A stretch of DNA of 64,000 bases from Candidatus Omnitrophota bacterium (GTDB lineage Bacteria > Omnitrophota > Gorgyraeia > Aquiviventales > Aquiviventaceae): NCBI GenBank assembly GCA_016206685.1, contig JACQRB010000014.1, positions 12,601 through 76,600 of the forward strand. Direction: 5' to 3'. This document shows, one piece after another, positions 41,001-53,000 of this stretch; within the stretch, counting starts at the first letter, position 1, and the number at the start of each line of letters is the position of its first letter. The notes below the pieces were generated by a model. It had not been told where the DNA came from. It saw nothing but the letters and a program-made list of their open reading frames with translations, and did no database searches. A program made the position numbers and the translations under genes.

Positions 41001-44000
41001 TCACCTGTTTAGCAAGAACGCGACCTTGGCGCTGGAGGACACCTCAATCACAGGCGCCCTCTGGCAGACTACTGACCTTGCGGGCAACGTCATAGGAAGG
41101 GCGATCTACAACGACGACCAGCTCGTGGCGACCATCAGCCCTGATAACCGGGTGGTCACGCCCGAGCTGAAAGGCGTGCAATTCAACATCCCCAATGAAG
41201 GGACCGCGACGCTTGACATCCACGCGGTGCATGACCTCGTCAGCGGCAAGCGCCTCGAGTCTGTGGCGGTTGATCCGAAGACCGGTCAGACCAGAGCCGG
41301 TTGGGGACCTCAAGACGCCTCTACCGCGTTCCATTATCCAACGCCGACAGGAGGCTTGCGCATTGATCGCGTGAACGTTGACCCCGACACCGGAGAGATG
41401 GGTCCAGTGGGCATCAAAGCCTACTTCGACGAGCACAAGCGACTGCTTGGCGTCGTTGACTCAACCACGCCCGAGCACCCTGTCACGCGGATTGCGGCTG
41501 CCCAGAATGAGATTACTGAGCCAGCCAGACAGCTTGGATTCGAAGATGGCGAGGTGTTCGACATCCACGTCGGTGAGGATTCCGTGAAGCCGATCACGCA
41601 GGTCGCTTCCCGGGAGGGTCTTGGACAGTATGTCTTTAACTATGCGAGAGACACAGCTATCTTTCAGACAGAACCAGGCGCCTCAACCCAAAGCCTCGTG
41701 AAGCAGCTCTTGGGTCCTGAGGTGATAGTCCCAGAATCCGCCAGCGCGACCGTCGTCTTTGACAAAACCGGCACCCCTGTCGTCCTCCTCCCGACGCCGC
41801 AGGCTGAGCAGCCCATGCGGGTGTTTGAAGTCAATTGGCAGGAGGAAAGCCCGCTCGACCTGATGAAGCGATTCATCGAGGAAACCAGTCAACCCTCAAG
41901 CACCGGATCGCCACTGAACCTCGAGTCCGCCGACCTGACCCTCCAGCAGAAGCCGGTGGGCAACGACATCACCGGAACGTCCCAAGCCAAGGCGGCTTTG
42001 GTCGAACTCATCCACTACGGCATGGGACCGGAGGGCATGACCGTCTTCACAGGCAAAGACGGTCAGCAGCGGCTTGCCAGTTTGGAGTCCAAGACTCCAG
42101 AAACTCATATCTATCGGTTTGCGGATGATGGCAGCAAGGTGGGCATTAACCCTACGAGCGGCACAGTGGTCTTCGCCGAAGATGCAACCGGTAAGCGGTT
42201 CCTAAACGAATCGGGCAAGCTCACAAGGCTTGAGCTCAATCCAAGACAGGCAGAAACCCTTGACTTGCAAGGTCGAGGTAACCTTGAACTGAAGGCTGGC
42301 GATGCTCCAGCGACCTTCACCGCTGATTCCAAAGGTCAGCTTCGCCTCATCGAGGGTACTGCTACAGCCACCGGACCCGATGCCTTCACCCAGAACCTCT
42401 CTGTAGCCACTGGAGATGCCCTAGTCGGTAAACCCCTATCCCAGCAGACGCAGGCGTCTACGTCGTTGGTGCGCCAGTTCCAGCAGGAATTCAATGACAA
42501 GGGCTATCCGGCGGTGTTTGGTGTGGCACCCCTCGCAGTTGACGGGATAGCTGGTGAGCAGACCAAGCAAGCAGCCCAGCTTGCGCTAGGGCGTGAACTG
42601 TCAGTCATCAACGCGCAAGGTGAGCAAGCGCGGTTGACAGCGGACAAAATGGTGGAGTACGTCAGGCAGAATCCAGGGAAACTGTCAGCGCTGACCAATC
42701 CGTTCATTTCACCGGAAGAAAAGGCTGCGGCGTTGCGTGAAATAGAGGGGACGCGTTCGCCCACATTAGATATGCGGGAGCGGCGCCTCCAGGGGCTCGC
42801 TACCGCAATTCAGAAGGGTGACTACGAACAAGCCTTGGTCGGTCGTGAACAGTACAAAGTTGCTGTAGCGCTATCGTACAACTTAAATGCGTTAAAGAGT
42901 CTCGATTCTCTGAAGCCGGTACCAGACGACGTTCGACCAATGTTGGAGTCGGCTGAGCGCAAGTTAGTGATTGGAGATATTGCTGGATCTCAACTTGAAT
43001 TAGGCAAGGCAAAATTGGCAGCTCAAGTCAATGACACGATCCGCAACTATATCCGTGTTCTTGATGCGCCGATTCAGACAGAATTTGACGTTGTACGCAA
43101 CAATATCTATGCAGGATATGAAGCAGCATCTGACGTTATCAGTAACTCTATCAGTACGATCCCTGGTCTTGAGACGTCCCGTGATCGTGATACGCCGCTT
43201 GGAGCTCGGGGCGACGCAGCTCCGGACCGGATAGAACCTTACCTCAAGGTCCTGGAAGGTATTAAGGCAACGCTTGCCGATCCGGATCTGACACCTAACG
43301 GGCTTCGGGTGGCTCAGGAGAAGTTTCAGCAAGTTCAGATCTTGGTCCAGCGTGATCAATCCAGAGATCTGGCTGACGCAAACGCATGGGCTCGTGGATA
43401 CGCAACCCTGTTCGACCAAGCACTTAATGACGTTCGAGCTGGGACGTTTGACTCCACTATGAGTAAATACGGGGGACCGATAAACAAACTCTCCTACAGC
43501 GAAGTTAGGGATCTATTTGGCAAAGCGCTTGCTGGTGATCAGGCGGCTCAAGAAATAGGCAGACTTGGACCCGACCTTACTGCTGTCAATCAAGCACTTC
43601 GAGACGCGATGCCCATGGAGCAAAAAGCTTTCATGGCTGCCCACCACGGAACTCTGATGGTGGCTGCAAGGTCGGCAGGCGCAGGACTTGCGCTAGGACC
43701 TGCTGCTTGGTTCGCGCCTTTGTCCACTGGGATCAGCGCTCTTCTTTTAACTAGCACCTTAGGAACTCAGTCTCTTGCTCAAGCATTCGAGACGAGCATT
43801 CGAGAACAGTCTGCCTTTGACGAAGCACCCGTTAAACAAGCAATGATAAAAATGGCTTTTGATACCGTGAATCTGTGGAACGTTGGGATTGGTTACTTTT
43901 CAGACGCCCGGCTCTTTTTCATCCCAAGTCTTCTCTTTAGCTATAAGCCATATGTCAGTGAGGGGAGTTTTGCTAAGAGCTACGAGGTTCCGCTTGCCAT

Positions 44001-47000
44001 CGCTGCGACTTTTGCAGCAGCAGGCTTCAGCTTTCCGACATACGAAGCGGGCAAGACGATACCTGGGGTGCTCCGTGAGGCATATCAGCAAGGGAGTCGT
44101 ACCCCGGTGTGGGGCAGTGAAGTTCTGGGTGGTTTTAGGGAGATATTCGGATCGGGTGGGCCGGCAGCAAAGACGTCATGGCGCAGCTTGACGTTGGCTG
44201 AGGAAACGGCAGGGCTTAGCAAGAGCGCTCAAATGGTCATGGCGCCATCCCAAACCGCCACCTTGGCTGCGGGCATCATGAGGGATGCTGCAATATTTAA
44301 CGCAGGGGTTGGTCTTGTTACTGGTGGACATTCTGCTCTGGACTTGATGTATCAAACCATCACCGATCCAAACATGAAAGCCTTCGCTTTAGCAGCACCT
44401 TTCCTCACCCCCATCGCCTCTCCTATTCTCCAGAGAGCGCCAATAGCCGGGAGAATTGCTAATCTGTTTGAGAAGGGCAACGAAACATTTTTTGCCGAAA
44501 CGTTGGGACGTGGAGTTCTGGCTAGGGCAGAAAGGTATTTCGTTGAAGAATTTATAAAAGAACCTTTGATATCCAAGTCGGTACTGATGTCTCAGTATTT
44601 ACCTGATGGCGCTCGCGAAATAGCTGAAGAGCTATTTGATAGGACTCCAAACATCAGCTCTCACATAAGTGGAGCAACCAGCAGAACGTCAGGAGTGCCC
44701 TTCCACAACTCGATGGGTGTGCTGGGAGTGCTGCAGGGTGGACAGTTCCAGGAAATCCCGACTGGCATAACTGAGCCGAAGATTCTCTACGGAGCAAGTG
44801 GGGAGCCGGTTCGGATGCTCATGCCGGGTGAGGCGGCTTCGGTGGACGTCAGTGCCCAACAGACACCGGTGACGCTCGTGAATGAGCTTGGCAGGCCGTT
44901 TGGTCAGGAGCTTGCTCAGCCTGTGACGCTGTTCGGTACTGACAATCAACCGGTAACAGGATCACCCATTGACGTCGCTGCGTCTTCACCAGCGCTGTTC
45001 GATGCGTCTGGAAACCAACCCCTTACTGAGCCGGTCAAGGTCTATAGTCCAGGCCAGTTGTTTGACGCCTCTGGCAAAGAAGTCGTTCCCGCTCCTGTAC
45101 TAGCTGAAGTAGCTTCAGACATTAGAGCGAAATCATTCCCAACAGTTGACCAACCATTGACGCCCCCTGCGGTTGTGGACGTCGCACTGTTGCCTAAGAC
45201 ATTTGTGCAGGAACATCGGCTCACTAGCCCGGTTACCGTTGACCGCTGGACCTATGACTCCACGAGCAATCTCTACGAGGCGCAAGCGAACCTCCCAGGT
45301 GCCAGCGCACCACTGACGTTCCAGTTCAACCCTACGAGTGGTCCGAGGGTTGACACCATCCAACTTGGTGACACCACGTATGACCACACTGGAATTTCCC
45401 GCATCTTCGAGCCTGGTCTGCATCAGTTTGGTGATCGCGTCTACGCCTTTGAGACACCACTGAAGCTGCCTGTCGCCAACGGCACACCTAACCTGACCAC
45501 GCTGCCACCTTCGATTGTTGATGTGACCCCGCTGATGGGCTTGCTGCCAGCGAATCTGCCGACTGAGCTGCGCAACGACCTGGCGCTCAAGCTAACGCGC
45601 CATGAGGGCAACGTCGCCGAGATTTTGAACCGACCTGAGCTTGCCCTTCAGGACCGGACGCTCATCATGACCTATTTTGCAATTCAAGACCTTATTGACC
45701 CAGCTCAACTCAAACCGGCAGAGGAATCGAAGCTCGTGCAGGCTGTCCATGACCTGGTCGGTCAGGGGATTCCGAAGATTCCTGTCCGCGAGCTGGCGAC
45801 ACGATATGCTCTTCCTATGAGATCTGAGGTGCTTGCCACTGATACCATCCTCCTCATTCCCCAGTTCAAAACAGCGACCGGCGAACGCTCGCCTCCGCCT
45901 GCAGCCGGCGCTCAAGTGATCCCCCTTCATACCGTGCCTTCATTCGGGGCTGCCCCAAGCGCACCAGAAATGCAGATAGCCGCCAGCGCTGAATCAGTCC
46001 CCTTGCCGCAGCTACCTCGTAAGCAAGAACCCCTCATCGAAGAGCCCATTACAGAGCCAGGTGTACCTCCTCTGTCAACTCCCATCCCAACACCTAGCCC
46101 TCTTTCATGGCAATCTCGCGTCAGGGGTACATTGCGCCACGGCAGCAGCTACCTCCAAACCGAACGACCGGTGGAGACGATGCTGGGAAGCGGCTTGGCG
46201 CTGTCGGCGCTGAGTGTGTTCCTGACCGGTGGAGCGACGCTGCCGCTGGTGGCGACGGCTCTCGCGACGGGAGCGGCGGCGTTCTTGAAGCAGGCTCAAA
46301 CCGAAACGCCTGCCGTCGTGCCGCCCGTGGTGGAGCAGGGCGAAGAGCCTATCCGGAAGCCTGCGGAAGTCGTGAACCTCGCTGAGTGGCGAGCGCGCCT
46401 GATGCGAGGCGCCAAAACCGTTCCTGCCCAAGCCTGGAAGATCGCGGCTGGGATTTTTGGAACCCTGACCCTCTCGGACTGGACGAAGTGGTCCGGCAGG
46501 GTGGGGCTGTTCGCAGTGGCAATGGTGCTCGGGTTCCCAGGAGTCGTGTTGGCGCATCAGTTTCTCGCAAAGGCGACGGGACTGTTGGCAGCTCCGGAAG
46601 CATGGACGGCGATCAAAGCCTCTGAGAATACGCTCTGGGGTATTGCGCGGGATGTACTACGAGCCAACGGGATCGAGCCGACGAACACCCAGATTGCGAA
46701 TCTGGTCAATGAGATCGCTCAGCACAACGGCATCGCGAGCCCCGACGTCATCCGGATCGGCCAACAGATCGACGTTCCAAGCCAATACGCGACGCCGGAG
46801 GCCATCGCCCAGCTCACTGGTCAGACTGTTCCGGCTCCTCAGCCACCTGTGGCAGAAACGCCCGCATCGGCTGTTGAGCAGGCCCCACCGACTGCGGAGC
46901 AGGTCGCGCCTCCTGCCCAGGTTCAACCGGCTGCGGGAGAACAGCTCCAAGAGACGTCGTCTGCGGCGCTATCCGCCTGGCAACAGGCGCTGGATGGGCT

Positions 47001-50000
47001 GACCGTGAATGCGGAGTGGCTCAGCAGCGCGTTCCTCATCCTCGCCGGCGTAGCAATCCTCGGCATCGCATCGCTCCTCATCTTCCGCTGGTGGTCCCGC
47101 CGTCGCTCGCAGGTTTCCCAGCCCGTTGCCGAGCCGAAATTTGTCGAGCCAGACGAGGCGATCCCAGTTGAGCAGCCAACCTCTGGCCGGATCATTATGT
47201 TAGATGACCAGGCCGTTGGTGAAGTCAAGCAGCCTGGAGACATCAAGGAGGTTGAAGGCCGCATCTTGTATGGTCGCCTTGAGCAAGAGCGGGTTCAGCT
47301 CATGCAGCGGTATTTGGCTGGTGATCAATCTGTCGAGGCGCGAATCCGCAAGCTCGAAGCACAGCGCAATGACGCCTTGGATCAACTCAAGGTGGCTGCC
47401 GAACAGTATGACGATGACGTGCTCCTGAGTTTGCTTAACCCGGACGGACAGCAACGGTTTGCAGTGGGCCAGCAGATCTCGCGGGATGAGCGGGGCGGCC
47501 GCAACGTGATTGGCGAAATTCTCGAAGCACGCAGAGCCACAGAAGAAGCGGCCAAGCAGCAGGCGCGCGATGCCATCTTGAGCGACGTGGATCAGGCGAT
47601 TTCTGCCAGCACGGAAGCGTGGCAACTTGAACAACACAAGCGAACCTTCCTGGACAATGTCCTTGACCCTGCCAAGCTCGCCAGCCAAGAGTTCACTGAT
47701 GACGAGGTGGCAGCGCTTCGCCAGGAAGTTGTGCGACGCTTTGAGCAGGCCGGAGAGCGGCTCATTGTGACGGAGGCCAAAGCAGAGGAAGCCGTCGCGC
47801 AGAAGTTGGCCGAACGACAGTTGGCTGAGTCAGCTCTCGAAGAGGTTTTAAAGACACGAGAGGTTTACTATCGCGCCTTTGATGAGCGAAAGACCCTGGG
47901 GCTCCAAAAGGTCGAAGAAGCAGGAGAGCCTTATCGACAAGCGCAGACGGAAGCTGCTCAGGCATGGCTGCAGAGCCGAAGGGAGGTAGTCCGTCATCTC
48001 CTTAGGCTCTGGGTACCTCTATGGAAGACAGGACCTAGGGAAGGAGAAACGCCTGAAGCGAAAGTTGAGCGTCTCACGAATACGTTGTTAGAACGGTTCG
48101 AGCGTATCGTTCAGTCTGGCCGATACAGCAACGAAGACGCTTTGCACTTCTTAGATCAACTTGTTCGAGCTAGGACTACTTTTGAGCGGGAAGGTTTGGC
48201 TGAAGAACGGGCGCTTGTTGAACGGCACATCCAAGACCTGATCGCCATGATTGAAGCCGTTTCGGATGGCACTGTCTATTGGGAAGGCAATCTCGTCGGT
48301 CAAGACTTCAACAAGCTCTTCAAAGCGGGCCTTCCTGTGGCCATACTAGGGGATGAGGCCGAAGGACAGCAGCCTCCTTACACGATCACAGTGGTGACTT
48401 CGTCAGGGTTCAAGGGCCGTCGAGAATACATTGGTGATCAAGAGGTCAGCGCTCAGGTAAGCGTACGTGGCACGGCACCTGCCGAGGTCAAAATCGGACC
48501 GACCATCGAAGCCAAAGAAGCCGCCAAACCAGCAGAGGTAGAGGAAGCCGCCGCGCCGACCGACGGCGAAGCCAGCGCGGTGCGGGCCGATGCCGATATT
48601 GTGAGAGTTCGAGTTGAGGGCTCAAAGGTTGTCACTGTAGCAGAAGCGTTGGAAGCTGCCAAAGAGCGTGGAGTTGTCACGGAAGAGGTGATCAACCGGG
48701 TGTCTCAGGGAGCATACCGAGTTGAAGTAGAAATCCAGCGGAGGGACGGTTCCGTTGGAGCGACGATCGATGCCAGACTCATGGGTGGACTCGAATATGG
48801 AGTGGCCCCAGGCAGTTCCATTATCCTTACTCCAACAGCGCCCACCGCCAAGGAGCCACGGCCGGGTGGGCTGGAAGGACAAGCTGGGTTTGCGCTGGTC
48901 GAGGTCCTGCCGGGGGTGGCAGGAGGCGTGCTCGTCAGTATCGCGCTCTACCCGCTGATCGGCTGGCTCGGAGGACTGGCAGGCTTGGCGGTGCTGGGAG
49001 GGCTGTGGTTGGTGGCGTCGCGGATTCGGGCGCCGGCGGAAGAGAAAGCGTCAGGGCTTGCGGTGGGCGTGCCGCGCCTGTCGGTCTTGGAGCCAGACGA
49101 CGGCGGCGATGGCCAGCGCGAACAGGACCATGCCTCCGAAGATGATATACAGGCCCACTTCTCGTTGTTCGATCATCTTCGCTCCTTATTGAGCCACGTG
49201 GCAACGCTGTACAGGATCACCAGCATCCCAATGCCACTGATGAAGATCGTTGGACGAAAGGGAGAAGGAGAAACCACTTGGCCAATTACCACGCTCGCCA
49301 GAAAGATGTTCGCTGCGTTGTATAACGCGTTCGCGAGCCCCTTCCGCTGGCTTTCATCGAGCTTCATCAACTCAAGTATATCGCTCGTCTGGAGCCCTGT
49401 CAATGTCACGCTCACCCCCACACTCCTCAGCCTTGGCTTCCTGCTCGCCTGGGCCCTCGGCTGGATTCCGGATGTCACGCTCGGCGCCGACGGCTGGCAC
49501 GGCTCGCTGCCGTATTTTAGCTTTGGTGGGCTGGCGAAGATCATCAAAGAATCCGGTGAGGGTGGAGACAAGTCGACTACGAAGGAACTGGTGTTCACCA
49601 CGCAAGAAGTCGCAGCTCTGCTCAGAGTCCACCTTAGCACCGTCTACCACTTGATCGACAAGGGTCTATTGAAGGCTTCTAGAATCAGCTCTCACATCAT
49701 CCGTATCCACCGTGATGCACTCGAGGAGACATTTGGCGCAGGAGCACCTGAGGTGAAGTGGTTGACCGTGGAAGAGGTCGCGAAGCGAGTCAAGCTTCAC
49801 TATAGAACACTGCTACGTCGGATCCATGCGAAAGGACTAAAGGCGTATCGGCTCGGGGGCGGCGAGGGAGACTTTCGCATCCGCCAGGATGATCTTAACG
49901 CCTTTCTCACCGCCAGGAAGACAAATCCTGCGCTCACGCCGCCCGCCGCCAGGAGCGGGCAGACAGGGTCCGAAGTCTTCCCAGGGCCATGGTTCCCGCC

Positions 50001-53000
50001 GATGCGCTCCGATCCAACGTCGCCGTGGAGGGAGAGGGACCGAGGAGGAGTGGAGTTTGGGGATCTGGGACCTTTCAACGAACCCCCGGCCTCACCCGGG
50101 AAGATTGAGCCCAATGATTCCGCCGATGCCGTGGTCGCGGTCCTTGTGCGATGGTCCGAGCAGGGAATCTCGAAGGCCCAGTTCGAGTCGGTCCTGAGCT
50201 GGTGGGATCCTGATAAGGAGCGAGAGGAGGAGGCGTTAAGGCCTCAACTTAGGTCTGGGGATCCGCTGACAGGCTGGCTCCTCGGCGCACTCGAGCAATA
50301 CCAGCAGGAATACCAGCAGGAGCCGACGAACCCTACCTTGGCCGTCGCCGCCAAGACGCTCCGGGAATTCCTGTCCCCCCCGCCTGTGGCCGAGCCGCAG
50401 CAGGGCGGCAGGGCGCAGACGAAGGAAGAGGAGGCGCTCGTAGAAAAGCAGAAGCTGGAACAACGGGTCAGGACGACGTTCCATGACCTGGCGATTCCTG
50501 TCAACGTGATCATAGGCAGCGTCGAGTTCATCAGGGAGGCGTTGGGCCAGCACCCCGAGGCGAAACCACTGGTTCAGCAGCTCACGAAGCTCATGGGTGA
50601 GCTCAACGCCAAGCTTAACCACGCGAGGGCTCGCGTCGTGAAGGTCCTTTGGGAAGAGGCACGCTCCACTCAGGATGCGCGGACACGGCTCATGGAGCTG
50701 GTAGATGGGATCAGAACGTCCCTCGAGGATCTGGCGCGCTGGTGGGACCTCCATCAGGATGACCTTCTCCAATACGTCAGGGACACACCAGGCGAGCCTC
50801 GCGTTGCGTGGGCAAGAGACCGGATCTCAAAAGTGCTTCCGCAAGCTCGCGAATTGCTCGATCAGGTCCTCGAGGAGGAAGCGCCGACCGAGGTGGATCT
50901 GGGATCACTCGTGACGCGCGTACAAGCAGACTTCCCGGCGACCGACTCTCTCACAGTCACCCTTGCTGACTTGCCGCCTGTGCTCCCGCGTGTGCGGGTG
51001 AAGGCCTTCGGGCTGCGCCGGGGTCTGTGGAACATCCTGCGCAACGCGGAGGAGGCGGGGGCGACACGCGTGGGAATCCGCCTTACACTCGTTCCCCTCA
51101 CGCCCATCCCTGGGGCGCCGCCAGGGATCGCGATCGAGGTGGCCAATGACGGACCTGCCATTGAAGAGGGGGTGCTTGCGAAGCTGTTCAAGGAGCAGGT
51201 GACCGGTAAGGAACACGGCCACGGCATTGGCATGGACGCGCTTGGCAGGCTTGTGAGGGCATCGGGTGGCACGATCAGGGCGGACAACCGTGAGGGCCAC
51301 CCGGTCTTCACGATCTGGCTACCGGCCTTTACGCCAACCGTGGGCGGCGGGGCGCCGAGCGGAAAAACAGTAGAGCTCAAGCGCAGCGGGATGGAGGCAG
51401 TGAGGCAGTTGCGCGAGCTCTATACCAGAGCGCTTGAGCTGCTCGACCAGCCAACACAACTCCCCGCGCTCATGACTGAAGCCAGCCGCGCGGTGGATCA
51501 GATTCTAGTCGGCGAAGCGCGCCGGATGGCGAAGGACCTCCTGAATCCCCTCAGCGGGCTCCAGCTCGCTGTTGAGCTCTCATTGCGGCGACAGAAGGGT
51601 TGGCTGCCAGGGGAACGGGAGGGTCTCTCCTCGATGTTGCGCCGGCAACTTGAGGAGTTGGACGATATCAACCGCGCGTTGGAGGGATGGCCGGACGACC
51701 AGCCGTTACCCATCGAAACGCTTCGGGAGGGTTTGCCCGCCATACTCGATTGGCGCGCGATCCTTGCCGTCGCGCCGGCGAAAGCCGAGCGTTTCTACCA
51801 AACGGCAATCAAAACGGTTGAATCGCTCGCATCCCGTCACAACGTCTTTCGGGAACTGCTTGACTTCACAGAGCGCATCACCCTGGAAGACGCAGTAAAA
51901 ATTTATGCTGAGACCGTGCGGAGCTATCTAAACGGAGCCTATAAAGATCAAGACCCAGGCGCCCTGATAGCTGCTTCAGACTGGCGTGATGTCTTTGAGA
52001 ATAAATTGACGCCATTCTCTTCAGATATGCGGCTCTTTGGGGGTCAAGAAACGCAAACGTTCGACAAGAAATCAATAGAGAAAGTCAGAGAGATTGGCCG
52101 CGTCGTGATTGCGCTCCATACGTTGAAGAGCAAGATGCAATCCGGAGAGTGGGATCCCGAAGTCGTCAAGAGGGCGTTCGCGAAAGCCGCCATGGAGGGA
52201 GCCTTCTTGCAGCATGTGAAGAACGCGTTAACGGACCGCGACCAGCGTGACTGGTCACAGAAGGACTTGGAGGAACTGGCTCGGAGTCTGGGCATTACGG
52301 AATTGAAGTTGAATGATCTCATCGACGACCTAGCGGCTCGTCAAGCCATTCCTGTTGAACCTGGTCTGGTCATCCGTATCGAACGCGAGTCAGGAGGGTT
52401 CCAAGTCTCGCTCCCGACGATCAACAAAAGCAGGCCATCCTCGACCCGCAAGCGCCTGATGGCCTGGGCGGTCACGAGTGTCGTGATGAGCGCTCTCGCG
52501 GCGTGGGCGAAGATGTCTGTCGGCGCTGCCGAACCTGGGACGTTCAGCCAGTTTGTGGGCGACCTCTTGGGGGCTGGGTTCCTCGGCGCGGTCACTGCAC
52601 TCTTGGCCGCCGTGGTCATGCTGCCGGTGGTGCTGATGGGTCGCCACCCCGCCCCACGCAGAGGAAGCGGCACGCTCGCCGAGCTTTCCGATTGGCTCGC
52701 TGGCGATATCCCAAGCTCCATGGATGCCGGCAAGTGGAAGGAGCGGCTCGAGACCTTCAGGCAAGAGGCAGGATACGCTCACGTTCCAGAAGCGGACTTC
52801 GTGGAGGCGGTTCAAGGAATCATTCACGAGGACAAGCAGTGGATCCGGAAGCAGGTCGAGTTCCTGAGCCTGTCGGCCAAGGAGGAAGACGCGCGAGGCA
52901 GCGCTGCTGAGCGCATTGCTCGCAAAGCCCAGGAGACGGCTCCAGACAATCCGGACGCGCCGACCTATCTGATTCTTCTGACCACCGCAGAGCTGATTGC

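Noticed and set aside
43000..43419. Minus-strand frame of 139 codons as a third antisense gene
   Set aside because: Its translation is Cys/Arg/Ile-rich without clear structure and no promoter or ribosome-binding site was found.
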